Positions 26,781-35,560 of a stretch of 64,000 bases of DNA are shown here, piece after piece. Both the position numbers and the translations under genes were made by a program. How positions within the stretch are numbered: the stretch's first letter is position 1; each line of letters starts with the position of its first letter. The DNA is taken from contig NZ_BSTF01000005.1 in assembly GCF_030269365.1 (NCBI RefSeq), positions 496,001 to 560,000 on the forward strand. The letters are read 5' to 3'. Below the pieces are notes generated by a model that ran no database searches, had not been told where the DNA came from, and saw nothing but the letters and a program-made list of their open reading frames with translations. The DNA is from Lentzea sp. NBRC 102530. Lineage in GTDB: Bacteria; Actinomycetota; Actinomycetes; Mycobacteriales; Pseudonocardiaceae.

Positions 26781-28184
26781 TTAGACGACCAGGCTGAGCA
26801 GCGCGGCGACCGCGAAACCGACCACCGAAAGGATGGTCTCGAGGACCGTCCAGGACTGCAGCGTCTCCTTCACCGAAAGCCCGAAGTACCGCGACACGAT
26901 CCAGAACCCGCCGTCGTTGACGTGCGAGGCGATGATCGAGCCGGACGCGATGGCCATGACGACCAGGGCGAGTTGCGGCTGCGAGTAGTTCAGGTCCGCC
27001 AGCACCGGGGCGACGATGCCCGCGGTCGTCACGATCGCGACCGTCGCCGAGCCCTGTGCGATGCGGATGACGCAGCTGATCACGTACGCCAGGGCGATCA
27101 CCGGCAGGCCGATGCCCGACAGTTCGTTCGCCAGCGTCTTGCCGATGCCGGTCGCGGCCAGCACGGCGCCGAAGAAGCCGCCGGCACCGACCACGAGCAG
27201 GATCATCGCCACCGGCTTCAGGGACGCGCTCGACAGTTCCGCCACCTTCTCGCGGGTCATGCCGCGCCGGAAACCCAGCAGCCAGAACGCCAGCAGCACC
27301 GAGATCGTCAACGCCACGGCGGGGGTGCCGAAGAACGTGGCGATCGAGTACAGCTTGGAGCCCTTGGTCAGCAGGATCGAGCCGAACGTGCCCGCGAGGA
27401 TCAGCACGAGTGGCAGGCCGATGATCGCGAGCACCAGGCCGAGGGACGGCGGTTCGCGGTCGTCGCCGCCGTTCTCCGCCCGCGCGACCTCGGCCGCGGC
27501 CAGCATCTCCTCCGGCACCGGCACGTCGATGCGCTTGCCGATCCAGTACGAGTACAGGACGCCGCCGACGAACCACGACGGGAGCGCGACCGCCAGGCCC
27601 ATGATGATGATCCAGCCGAGCGACACGCCCAGCAGACCGGCCGCCGCCACCGGTCCCGGGTGCGGTGGCATGAACGCGTGCATGACCGAAAGGCCCGCCA
27701 GCAACGGCATGGCGAACAGCACGATCGACTTGCCGGACCGCTTCGCCGCCACGTAGACCAGCGGTGCCAACACGAAGATGCCGATGTCGAAGAAGACCGG
27801 CACGCCGAAGATCAGGCCGGCGAGACCGATCGCGACCGGCGCCTTCTTCTCGCCGAAGGCGTTCATCAGCTTGTCCATCAGGACCTGCGCGCCGCCGGAC
27901 GCCTCGAGGATCGCGCCGAGCAACGTACCCAGGCCGATGATCGCGGCGATGTGGCCGAGGATCGAGCCGAAGCCCTTCTCCAGCAACGAGTCCGAGGCCT
28001 TCTGCGCCGACCCGACCAGCTGCTCCACCGGCACGCCCGCCAGCAACGCCACCAGCAGCGCCACGACGATCAGGGCGATGAACGGCTCTACCTTGAACTT
28101 GATGATCAGTAGCAGCAGCACCGCGATGCTGACTACCGCGAGGGTGAGCAAGCCCCCTGTTGAGTGTTGCAACCAGTCGATCAC
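26781..28184 (-). CDS. GntP-family permease
   Basis: The 467-residue permease has about 12 membrane helices and the GntP/gluconate:H+ symporter pattern: GFGSILGHIAAIIGLGTLLG, the AGLSVMHAFMPPHPGPVAAA motif and HVNDGGFWIVSRYFG. The family transports gluconate and related sugar acids, and also D-serine (DsdX). In this context, next to a D-aminoacylase and a D-serine dehydratase-like enzyme, a D-amino acid or N-acyl-D-amino acid is the most likely substrate (inference). The GTG at 28184 overlaps the upstream gene's stop (GTGA) and has AGGAG before it. Confidence 0.92.
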   Translation of the reverse strand: MIDWLQHSTGGLLTLAVVSIAVLLLLIIKFKVEPFIALIVVALLVALLAGVPVEQLVGSAQKASDSLLEKGFGSILGHIAAIIGLGTLLGAILEASGGAQVLMDKLMNAFGEKKAPVAIGLAGLIFGVPVFFDIGIFVLAPLVYVAAKRSGKSIVLFAMPLLAGLSVMHAFMPPHPGPVAAAGLLGVSLGWIIIMGLAVALPSWFVGGVLYSYWIGKRIDVPVPEEMLAAAEVARAENGGDDREPPSLGLVLAIIGLPLVLILAGTFGSILLTKGSKLYSIATFFGTPAVALTISVLLAFWLLGFRRGMTREKVAELSSASLKPVAMILLVVGAGGFFGAVLAATGIGKTLANELSGIGLPVIALAYVISCVIRIAQGSATVAIVTTAGIVAPVLADLNYSQPQLALVVMAIASGSIIASHVNDGGFWIVSRYFGLSVKETLQSWTVLETILSVVGFAVAALLSLVV

Positions 28185-29764
28185 GGGCGGCTCCTGAGTG
28201 AATGGCCTGGCAATGAGCCGGTGGCGGTTCCGTCGTCGATCACCGTCACCCCGTTGCAGAAGACGTACGGGATGCCGGCGGCCTGCTGTCGCGGCTCGTC
28301 GAACGTCGCCGTGTCGGCGATCGTCGCGGGGTCGAACAGCACCAGGTCGGCCGCGTAGCCCTCGCGGACCAGACCCCGGTCGGTGAGCCGCAAACGCTTG
28401 GCCGCGCGGCCGGTGAGGTGCTCGACGCACTCCTCCAGGCTCAGCACGCCCAGTTCACGGACGTAGCGCGCGAAGTAGCGGGGGAACGTGCCCCACGCGC
28501 GCGGGTGTGGCCGGTCTCCCACGAGCAGGCCGTCGCTGCCGCCCGTGTGCGCCGGATGCTTCATGATCGCCTGCACGTTCTCCTCGTGGCCCACGTGCAT
28601 GAGGCAGGACGTACCCATTCGTTCGTCGACCAACACGTCGAAGTACAGCTCGGCGGGTGAGCGTCCCAGCCTCGAGGCCGAGGCGTGGACGCTGGAGCCG
28701 ACGAGGTGCGCGTTGCGGTCGTTGCGGACGCCGTTGATCTCGATGGAGTCCCAGTCGATCGGCACGCCGTGGCAGCCGTCCGAACCGGTCTCCTCGATCT
28801 CCGCGCGGATGCGTTCCCGGGTGTCCACATCGGACAACCTTGCCAGCGCGCGCTCCGGGCCGCCCTCCGTCGCCCACGACGGCAGCAAAGCGCTCAGGTA
28901 CGTGGCGCCGGGCAGGTACGGGTAGGTGTCGAGCGAGATGTCGGCACCGCCGGCGATCGCCTCGTCCAGCAACGTCAGCAGCTCGGGCGCGCGGCCCTTG
29001 TTCACCGGGAAGTTCATGGTGGCGTGGGCGAGGTGCAGTGCGCAGCCCGAACGCTTCGAGACGTCCACCATCTCGGCGTACGCCTCCAGCGCGCCCGCGC
29101 CGTAGCTGCGGTGGTGCGGGCTGTAGAAGCCGTTGTGCTGCCCGACGACCTCGCACAGCTGCACGAGCTCGGACGTGTCCGCGTACATGCCCGGCGTGTA
29201 GGTGAGGCCGGACGACATGCCCGCCGCGCCCTCCGCAAGCGATTGCGCCAGAACGGACCTCATCCTGTCCATTTCGGACTCGGTCGGCGTCCGGTCGTCC
29301 CAGCCGACGACGAGCATCCGCAACGTCCCCTGCGGCACCAGGTACGCGGCGTTCACCGCGATGCCCTGGTCGAGCCGGTCGAGGTACTCGCCGACCGAGC
29401 GCCAGTTCCAGTCGAAGCCCGGCGGGTCGTCGTTCCAGCCCGCGAGCTGACCGCGCAACGTCGCCAGCACCTCGTCGTCCACCGGCGCGTACGACAGGCC
29501 GTCCTGGCCGAGCACCTCGGTCGTGACGCCCTGCGAGACCTTCGCCAGGTGGTCCGGCTCGGCGAGGACCCGCAGGTCCGAGTGCGAGTGCATGTCGATG
29601 AACCCCGGCGCGAGCACCAGGCCGTCCGCGTCGACCGACCTCGTCGCGGAGATCGAGTCGCCGATCGACGTGATGACGCCGTCCTTGATCCCCACGTCCG
29701 CGCGATAGGCGGGCGCGCCGGTGCCGTCGGCGATCAGCGGTCCGCGCAGGACGACGTCGTCCAT
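28181..29764 (-). CDS. N-acyl-D-amino-acid deacylase
   Basis: This 527-residue amidohydrolase should release a D-amino acid from its N-acyl form. The metal-binding HxH is in FIDMHSHSD (His59, His61), with further histidines in HHRSYGAG and HLAHAT. The C-terminal signature (VEHLTGRAAKRLRLTDRG, then LVLFDPATI) is typical. Classical D-aminoacylases have a zinc-bridging Cys in GNCG; here the same place reads GQDG (Asp88). It sits between the PLP enzyme upstream (13 bp gap) and the permease downstream (4-bp overlap), forming one operon. Confidence 0.92.
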   Translation of the reverse strand: MDDVVLRGPLIADGTGAPAYRADVGIKDGVITSIGDSISATRSVDADGLVLAPGFIDMHSHSDLRVLAEPDHLAKVSQGVTTEVLGQDGLSYAPVDDEVLATLRGQLAGWNDDPPGFDWNWRSVGEYLDRLDQGIAVNAAYLVPQGTLRMLVVGWDDRTPTESEMDRMRSVLAQSLAEGAAGMSSGLTYTPGMYADTSELVQLCEVVGQHNGFYSPHHRSYGAGALEAYAEMVDVSKRSGCALHLAHATMNFPVNKGRAPELLTLLDEAIAGGADISLDTYPYLPGATYLSALLPSWATEGGPERALARLSDVDTRERIRAEIEETGSDGCHGVPIDWDSIEINGVRNDRNAHLVGSSVHASASRLGRSPAELYFDVLVDERMGTSCLMHVGHEENVQAIMKHPAHTGGSDGLLVGDRPHPRAWGTFPRYFARYVRELGVLSLEECVEHLTGRAAKRLRLTDRGLVREGYAADLVLFDPATIADTATFDEPRQQAAGIPYVFCNGVTVIDDGTATGSLPGHSLRSRP

Positions 29765-29777
29765 CGGTGCACTCCTT

Positions 29778-31070
29778 CTAGAAGTAGGTGCGGATCAGGT
29801 CGACCACGGTCGTGCCCTGGACGACCGGGATGAGCTGCCACTTGTCGAACACCGTGCAGGGGTGGGAGAGGCCCAGCCCCACCCAGTCGCCGACCCGGAC
29901 CGCGGCCTCCGGCCCGAGCTGGAGGAACGCGTGCTGGTCGTTCAACGCGGTCACCGCGGCCTGGGACAACGGGGCGATCGCGCCGTCGCGGCGGCGGACG
30001 AGCTGCGGTTCCGGCAGGCCCTCGTCGAACGACGCGTCGCGCTTGCCGATCGTCAGCAACGCCAGGTCGCGCTGCGGCCGGGACGTCACCTGGGCCCACG
30101 CCCGCAGCGCCGACCGGAACGGCTCCACGCCGTCGATCCGGGAGAACGGCGAGATGCCGCGGTAGAAGCCGTCGTCGTGGGTGATGTACGCGCCGCTGCG
30201 CAGCACCGGCGTCACGTCCATCGGCCACGGCCGCGACAGCGTCGCCGCCACCTGGTCGAAGTAGGCGCTGCCGCCCGCGGTGACGATCACGGTGTCCAGC
30301 TCGTCGAACAGCCCGGCGTCGGCGAGGCGCAACGTGAGCGTGCGCAGGTCGGTCAGGTAGCGGTCCACCACGGCCTGCGACGACTCGGACGCGTCGTGCG
30401 CCAGCGCGCCTTCGTAGCCGCCGGCGCCGGCCAGGCGCAGCACCGGGCTCTGGTCCACCGCACGGGCGACGGCCAGCGCGGTCTCCAGATCACGCGCGCC
30501 GGTCCGTCCGCCGGGAGCGCCGAGTTCGACGATCACGTCGACCGGCCGTGACGGCTGGAGCTCCTGCAGGATCTCGGTCATCAGCGCGACGCCGGTCTCG
30601 GAGTCGGCCCAGCAGCTGAACTCGAAGCCGGGGTCGGCGTCGAGCTCGCCGACCAGCCAGCGCAACGCGGCGGGGTCGAGCAGCTGGTTCGCCAGCAGGA
30701 TCCGCGAGACGCCGAACGCCCGGTAGACGCGCAGCTGCGACGCGTTGGCCGCGGTGATGGCCCACACGCCGTGCTCGACCTGCCGCTGGAAGAGCTGCGG
30801 CGCCATCGTCGTCTTGCCGTGCGGCGCGAGCTTGACGCCGTGGTTGTCGCACCACTTCGCCATCGTCGTCAGGTTGTGCGTGAGCGCGTCCGCGTCCAGC
30901 ACGACGAGCGGCCCCACGAACTCGTCGGCGAACAGGTCGAGCCGCCCGTCGGCGACCTCGCCGAGGGTCGCCCCGAACGTGCTCGCCGGCAGTCCCTTGA
31001 AGCGCCAGCTGATCGTTTCCGACCTGATGTCCGCGACGGCCGAGAGGTCCATCTCCATCAGTTGTTGCAT
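29778..31070 (-). CDS. D-serine dehydratase/D-threonine aldolase-like PLP enzyme
   Basis: The 430-residue enzyme has the alanine-racemase-type (fold III) barrel with the PLP lysine in KLAPHGKTTMAPQL, and the C-terminal beta domain (LGPEAAVRVGDWVGLGLSHPCTVFDKW) whose His/Cys pair binds zinc in D-serine dehydratases of this class. It should deaminate or cleave D-amino acids released by the deacylase. It is the first gene of the minus-strand operon. The ATG at 31070 has GGGAG 10 bp upstream and lies inside a palindrome that is probably an operator. Confidence 0.9.
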   Translation of the reverse strand: MQQLMEMDLSAVADIRSETISWRFKGLPASTFGATLGEVADGRLDLFADEFVGPLVVLDADALTHNLTTMAKWCDNHGVKLAPHGKTTMAPQLFQRQVEHGVWAITAANASQLRVYRAFGVSRILLANQLLDPAALRWLVGELDADPGFEFSCWADSETGVALMTEILQELQPSRPVDVIVELGAPGGRTGARDLETALAVARAVDQSPVLRLAGAGGYEGALAHDASESSQAVVDRYLTDLRTLTLRLADAGLFDELDTVIVTAGGSAYFDQVAATLSRPWPMDVTPVLRSGAYITHDDGFYRGISPFSRIDGVEPFRSALRAWAQVTSRPQRDLALLTIGKRDASFDEGLPEPQLVRRRDGAIAPLSQAAVTALNDQHAFLQLGPEAAVRVGDWVGLGLSHPCTVFDKWQLIPVVQGTTVVDLIRTYF

Positions 31071-31080
31071 ATTTTGCAAC
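31064..31080. promoter_or_regulatory. palindrome over the start of the D-amino acid operon
   Basis: GTTGCA-TATTT-TGCAAC is a perfect inverted repeat spanning the PLP enzyme's ATG. A second, weaker repeat, ATGCT-N9-AGCAT, lies at 31098-31116 towards the divergent kinase gene. Either may bind the IclR protein encoded nearby. Confidence 0.6.
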
Positions 31081-31155
31081 TCCCATTGCGCGATGTGATG
31101 CTGAGTTGTGTAGCATTCGGACTCGCCGCCGTCAACGAACACCTCTGGAGCACGC

Positions 31156-32121
31156 ATGCGGTTCGAACACGTCGGCGGTGTCGTGTGCCTCGGCGAGACC
31201 ATGGTGATGATGGTTCCGGCTGAACCCGGACCCGTGCACCTGGTGCGCACCTGGCACCGGGCCGTCGGGGGCGCCGAGTCCAACGTCGCCGTGCACCTGA
31301 CGCGCCTCGGCGTGCCGGCGTCCTGGGTCAGCGCGGTCGGCGACGACTCGTTCGGTCAGGCGGTGCTCGACACCGTGGGCGGCTTCGGCGTCGACGTGTC
31401 CGGTGTGCGGATCGACCCGGACCGTCCCACCGGCCTGTACGTCAAGGAGGCCTCGCCACACGGCAGCCCGGTGCGCTACTACCGGCGCGGCTCGGCGGCG
31501 TCGGGCATGGGCCTCGAGATGATCGACCGGCTCGGGCTCGGGCACGTGAAGCTGGTGCACCTCAGCGGGATCACGCCCGCGCTGTCCGACTCGTGCCTCG
31601 AGATGATGCGTGAGCTGCTGCGACGGCCGCGGCACGGGTTCCGCATCTCGTTCGACCTGAACTGGCGGCCCGCGCTGTGGACCGGCCGCGACCCGCGCGT
31701 GCTGCGCGAACTGGCCGACATGGCCGACGTCGTGCTGGCCGGCGCCGACGAGGCCGAGCTGGTGTGGGGGACCGGTGATCCGGCGCGGCTGCGGAAGCTC
31801 CTGCCCGGCCCGGTGTCGCTCGTGGTGAAGCAGGGCGCGGACGGGGCGACGCTGCTGGAGGGCGGGGCGTCGTTCTTCGAACCGGCGCTGAAGGTCGAGG
31901 TCGTGGAACCGGTCGGCGCCGGTGACGCGTTCGCCGCCGGGTTCCTCGCGGCTACCTTGGCGGGGGAGGGTCCGTCGGTGCGGCTGCGCGCCGGGCACCT
32001 GCAGGCGGCGTCCGCTTTGCTCACGGCGGAGGACGTCGGAGATCCTCTGCCCGACGACGTGACGGATCCGCTGCTGCACGCCGACCCGCAGACCTGGGCG
32101 TCCGCCCGCCTGGAGGTGTAG
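31156..32121 (+). CDS. PfkB-family sugar kinase (KdgK-like)
   Basis: The 321-residue kinase has the ribokinase-fold features: RAVGGAESNVAVHLTRLG at the start, the substrate loop after YYRRGSAASGM, and the catalytic PVGAGDAFAAGF near residue 255. It is closest in pattern to 2-keto-3-deoxygluconate kinases, but its place in a D-amino acid locus is recurrent in actinomycetes, so the natural substrate may differ. GGAG precedes the ATG. The IclR gene begins directly after its stop codon. Confidence 0.88.
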   Translation: MRFEHVGGVVCLGETMVMMVPAEPGPVHLVRTWHRAVGGAESNVAVHLTRLGVPASWVSAVGDDSFGQAVLDTVGGFGVDVSGVRIDPDRPTGLYVKEASPHGSPVRYYRRGSAASGMGLEMIDRLGLGHVKLVHLSGITPALSDSCLEMMRELLRRPRHGFRISFDLNWRPALWTGRDPRVLRELADMADVVLAGADEAELVWGTGDPARLRKLLPGPVSLVVKQGADGATLLEGGASFFEPALKVEVVEPVGAGDAFAAGFLAATLAGEGPSVRLRAGHLQAASALLTAEDVGDPLPDDVTDPLLHADPQTWASARLEV

Positions 32122-32868
32122 ATGAGCCAGAGCCTCGACAGAGCGCTCACCCTGGTGAGCCAGCTCGCGAGCGGCCCGAAGACGCTGGACGAGCTGTCCG
32201 GCGTGATCGGTGTGCACAAGTCGACGACGTTGCGGCTGTTGCGCACGTTGGAGTCGCACCGCTTCGTGCAACGCGACGGCGTGCACCACTACCGCCTCGG
32301 CACGGCGCTGTTCGACCTCGCCAACCTGGCGCTGGAGGAACGCGACGTGCGCCGCGCGGCCGAACCCGCGTTGCGCGACCTCAACTCCCGACTCGGCCAC
32401 ACCGTCCACCTCGCGTCCTACGAGGACGGTGAGGTCATCTACATCGACAAGTACGAGTCACGGCACCAGATGCGCATGTACTCGCGCATCGGCCGCCGCG
32501 CGCCCTTGCACTGCACGGCCGTCGCGAAGATCCTGCTCGCCGACCTGCCCGCCCCCGCGTTGCAGAAGGTGCTGGCGGGCATGGAGTTCCCGAAGCTGAC
32601 GGAGAACACCATCCTCGGGCCCGCGGCTTACGTCGCCGAGCTGGATCGCGTGCGCGCCAACGGCTACGCGGTCGACAACTCCGAGCACGAGGACTTCATC
32701 CACTGCATCGCCGCGCCCATCAGGGGCGCGCGCGGCGAGGTGCTCGCGGCCGTCTCGATGTCCGTGCCGAAGGTGCTGCTCGACTTCGACGGCCTGCTGG
32801 GCCACCTGCCCGACCTGCTCGCCACCGCCGAAGCTGCATCAGTCGAATGCGGTTATGTTCCACGATAA
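32122..32868 (+). CDS. IclR-family regulator
   Basis: This 248-residue protein has the N-terminal winged helix (ALTLVSQLASGPKTLDELSG, then VHKSTTLRLLRTLESHRFV) and the C-terminal IclR effector domain (RRAPLHCTAVAKILLADLP, NSEHEDFIHCIAAPI). The ATG follows the kinase stop with no gap, so the two are co-translated. It is the only regulator in the locus and the natural candidate for the divergent palindromes at 31064-31116. Confidence 0.92.
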   Translation: MSQSLDRALTLVSQLASGPKTLDELSGVIGVHKSTTLRLLRTLESHRFVQRDGVHHYRLGTALFDLANLALEERDVRRAAEPALRDLNSRLGHTVHLASYEDGEVIYIDKYESRHQMRMYSRIGRRAPLHCTAVAKILLADLPAPALQKVLAGMEFPKLTENTILGPAAYVAELDRVRANGYAVDNSEHEDFIHCIAAPIRGARGEVLAAVSMSVPKVLLDFDGLLGHLPDLLATAEAASVECGYVPR

Positions 32869-32879
32869 GGGGAGTTCCG

Positions 32880-33260
32880 TTGTCCAAGGTTGAGATCAAG
32901 ACCGCTGACGCGCCGCAGCCGGTGGCCCGTTTCTCGCAGGGTGTGCGCAAGGGCAACATCCTGCAGGTCGCCGGTCAGGTCGCGTTCGACCCGAAGTCGG
33001 GCGAGATCGTCGGCACCACCGTCGCCGAGCAGACCCGCCAGACGTTCGCGAACCTGCACGCCGTGCTGGCGGCCGGTGGCGCGTCCATCGACGACGTGGT
33101 GATGATCCGCGTCTACCTCACCGACACCGCGCACTTCGCCGAGCTGAACGAGGTGTACGGCGAGTTCGTGACGGACCCGGCGCCCGCCCGCACCACCGTG
33201 TACGTCGGGCTGCCCGCCGGTCTGCTGGTGGAAATCGACGCGCTCGCGGTCGTCGACTGA
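32880..33260 (+). CDS. RidA-family protein
   Basis: The 126-residue protein belongs to the RidA/YjgF family, which hydrolyses reactive enamine/imine intermediates released by PLP dehydratases. Features are FSQGVRKGNILQVAGQVAFD, the LHAVLAAGGASIDDVV helix, the catalytic arginine in DPAPARTTVYVG and VEIDALAVV. Its presence fits a PLP dehydratase in the same locus. The TTG at 32880 has AAGGGGAG 6 bp before it, so it is the preferred start. It follows the IclR gene by 11 bp. Confidence 0.92.
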   Translation: MSKVEIKTADAPQPVARFSQGVRKGNILQVAGQVAFDPKSGEIVGTTVAEQTRQTFANLHAVLAAGGASIDDVVMIRVYLTDTAHFAELNEVYGEFVTDPAPARTTVYVGLPAGLLVEIDALAVVD

Positions 33261-33323
33261 TCTACCGTGCTGCGGGGCGTGCCCAGGTCCGGGTACGCCC
33301 CGTTTCGCTCCTCCGGGGGAAGC

Positions 33324-33908
33324 TTGATCTCTGAACTGCCTCCGAGCCTCGCGCGGATCGTGGCGGACGGCTGGGTGCGGGACGAGTGGGGGACGGGCGC
33401 GGCGGAGGCCGTCGCTCGGGTGAACGCCTTCTGGCACGGTCACCGCCGGCTGCTCCACAGCGGGCTGGCCGATCACGAGGACGCGCGCCACTGGGCCGCG
33501 CAGGCCTGCGCCGAGTCGGGGGAAAGCATGACGCACTACCCGGACCTCTCGCCGTACGAGTACTTCCCGTCGGCCGTGCCGATGGTGAACGTGGGCTGGC
33601 TCGACCCGCCCCACGACTTCCCGGCCGGCCCGGTGCCCGACCGGCTGGTCACCGCGCTGTGGCGCCTCGCGAAGAGGCCGCGCAACCTGGCGCGCGGCTT
33701 CCACTGGTGCGGGTTCTGCGAGTCCGGCGACGACTACGACGACCTGCCGACGGCCAACGGCGAGATCCACGTCGAGGCGGGCGGGGTGCGGTACTCGGCG
33801 CCCGTCCTGGTGGCGCATTACGTGCGGGACCACGGATATCAGCCGCCACAGGTGTTCATCGACGCCGTGTTGGGCGCAGTCGGCCACCTGAACCACCCGG
33901 ACGCGTGA
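33324..33908 (+). CDS. conserved protein of unknown function
   Basis: The protein has about 194 residues. Its C-terminal half is distinctive: FHWCGFCESGDD, then NGEIHVEAGGVRYSAPVLV and HYVRDHGYQPPQVFIDAVL, a pattern seen in unannotated actinobacterial proteins. Two cysteines in WCGFC could bind metal. It is soluble. The TTG at 33324 has a purine-rich run just before it but with short spacing; a GTG at 33267 is an alternative start. It is separated by 63 bp from RidA. Confidence 0.65.
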   Translation: MISELPPSLARIVADGWVRDEWGTGAAEAVARVNAFWHGHRRLLHSGLADHEDARHWAAQACAESGESMTHYPDLSPYEYFPSAVPMVNVGWLDPPHDFPAGPVPDRLVTALWRLAKRPRNLARGFHWCGFCESGDDYDDLPTANGEIHVEAGGVRYSAPVLVAHYVRDHGYQPPQVFIDAVLGAVGHLNHPDA

Positions 33909-33921
33909 CACGATTCGGCGC

Positions 33922-34512
33922 ATGAAGTGGTACGCGGACAGACCGGTCAGGTTCACGCGTCAGCTGATCGCCGACCTCCTCGCCGTCGGCTGGGTCGCCC
34001 TCTGGATCTGGGTGGCGACCACCGCCCACGACTGGGTGCTCCAACTGCGGGCTCCCGGGGACGGCCTGGTCAACGCCGGTGGCAGCATCCGGGACGCCTT
34101 CGCGAACGCCGCCGGCAAGGCTCGGGGCGTGCCCTTCGTGGGCGAGGACCTGGCGGGCGCGCTCGGCAACGGCACCAAGGCCGGCGAGACGCTCACCAGC
34201 GCGGGCAACGCGCAGATCGGTGTGGTCGAGGACTCCGCGTTCTGGCTGGCGGCCGCCCTCGTCGTGGTTCCGGTGCTGTTCCTGCTGATCACCTGGTTGC
34301 CGCTGAGGTTGCGGTACGCGCGCAAGGCCGCGAACACCGCCCGGTTGCGGGACAAGCCCGACCTGCTGGCGCTGCGGGCGCTCACCTCGTTGTCGCCGCG
34401 GGAACTCGGCAAGTTCGACGGCGACCCCGCCGTCGCCTGGCGGACCGGGGACGTGGACGTCATCGAGGAGCTGGCCCGGCGTCAGCTCGCGAGCGTGGGG
34501 GTGCGGGCGTGA
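33922..34512 (+). CDS. membrane protein of unknown function, first of a coupled trio
   Basis: The 196-residue product has two membrane segments, at about residues 16-36 (IADLLAVGWVALWIWVATTA) and 111-132 (FWLAAALVVVPVLFLLITWL), with a 75-residue loop between them and a charged cytoplasmic tail of about 60 residues (LTSLSPRELGKFDGDP). I do not recognise a function. The next gene starts in its stop codon (GTGA). Confidence 0.8.
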   Translation: MKWYADRPVRFTRQLIADLLAVGWVALWIWVATTAHDWVLQLRAPGDGLVNAGGSIRDAFANAAGKARGVPFVGEDLAGALGNGTKAGETLTSAGNAQIGVVEDSAFWLAAALVVVPVLFLLITWLPLRLRYARKAANTARLRDKPDLLALRALTSLSPRELGKFDGDPAVAWRTGDVDVIEELARRQLASVGVRA

Positions 34513-35162
34513 TCGCGCTGGCGGTGATCGCCGCGGTGGTGGCGATGTGCGCGGTGGCCGTGTCGCTGTGGCAGGCCCGCGAGGCCAAGCACGCGCAGGA
34601 GGCCGCGAAGCAGTCGCAGGAGGAGGCGGTCAGGGCGCAGGAGGAGGCGCAGGCCGCCCGCAAGGCCGTCGAGCAGGCCACGGCGAGCGCTTTCCAGGCC
34701 AAGAACGCCGTGGAGGAGGCCAAGAAGGCCGTCACCAAGGCGGAGGAGGCGGCGCGGCAGTCGAGCGAGGCGGCCGCGGCGGCGCGGATGCTCGCCGACG
34801 AGGCGCAGTTCACCGCACAGCAGGCGGCGGCCCAGGTCAGCGACCTGGTCGGGGCGCTCGCCGCGCAACGCAGCCGCGTCGGCATGCCCACGTTCGCCAT
34901 CACGCCCGGCGCGCCCGACGAGTTCCGGCTGAGCTACTTCGGCGGACCCGCCGTCATCGAGCAGCTCACCGTGTCGGTGGTGCCGGGGTCGCGGGTGCTC
35001 GGGCTCTCGCAGCACGACGAACCACCGGCCGAGCACCTCGACGTCGGCCCGCTCCACAACGGCGACGCCATCACGTTCCGCGCCGCGACCGGGCAACGGG
35101 CCAGCGCGGTCTTCCAGGTCAGGGCGGAGCCGTGGGAACCGATCGTGGTGCGTGCCGAGTGA
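34509..35162 (+). CDS. membrane-anchored coiled-coil protein
   Basis: This 217-residue protein starts with one membrane helix (about residues 2-20) and continues with an Ala/Glu/Lys/Gln-rich coiled coil (about 22-115; AREAKHAQEAAKQSQEEA, ending before GALAAQRSRVGMP). A small beta-rich domain of about 100 residues follows. The function is unknown. Its GTG overlaps the previous stop and its own stop overlaps the next GTG, so the three genes are translated together. Confidence 0.78.
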   Translation: MIALAVIAAVVAMCAVAVSLWQAREAKHAQEAAKQSQEEAVRAQEEAQAARKAVEQATASAFQAKNAVEEAKKAVTKAEEAARQSSEAAAAARMLADEAQFTAQQAAAQVSDLVGALAAQRSRVGMPTFAITPGAPDEFRLSYFGGPAVIEQLTVSVVPGSRVLGLSQHDEPPAEHLDVGPLHNGDAITFRAATGQRASAVFQVRAEPWEPIVVRAE

Positions 35163-35560
35163 CCAGGCAGTCCGCCGACCTGAACGCGCCGTGCGGGACG
35201 TGCGGTGGTCCCGGCACCGGCGGCTTCACGCAGATCGCGGAGAACGGGCTGCTGCGCTGGGAACTCGGCGAGGGCTGCGACCGCTGCCTCGTCCAGGGCT
35301 GCGACCGGGGACGCGGAGCCGGTCCGGCGGACCTCCGCGCCGAACTCCTGGCGCAGCACGGCGCGTACCGCCTCTCGGTCCCGGAAGGGACCCGGGGAGT
35401 GGCGAAGGTGCTGCGGGACGTGCTCGGGCTCTCGCTCAGCGAGGCCCAGGAGGCGGCACGAGCGCTGCGGGGACCCGGCTACGAGGGCACCTGCGTGGAG
35501 CTCACCCTCGTAGCCGAACTGCTGGACGTCGCGGGACCGGTCAGTACACGGGACCGGTGA
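35159..35560 (+). CDS. Cys-rich protein, third of the coupled trio
   Basis: The 133-residue product has a possible zinc ribbon at its start: CGTCGGPGTGG and then CDRCLVQGCDRG. The second half is helical (GTRGVAKVLRDVLGLSLSEAQEAARALRG) and resembles a ribosomal L7/L12 C-terminal-like fold, which is only a suggestion. The GTG at 35159 overlaps the previous gene. The end overlaps the convergent DUF1844 gene by 20 bp. Confidence 0.7.
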   Translation: MTRQSADLNAPCGTCGGPGTGGFTQIAENGLLRWELGEGCDRCLVQGCDRGRGAGPADLRAELLAQHGAYRLSVPEGTRGVAKVLRDVLGLSLSEAQEAARALRGPGYEGTCVELTLVAELLDVAGPVSTRDR

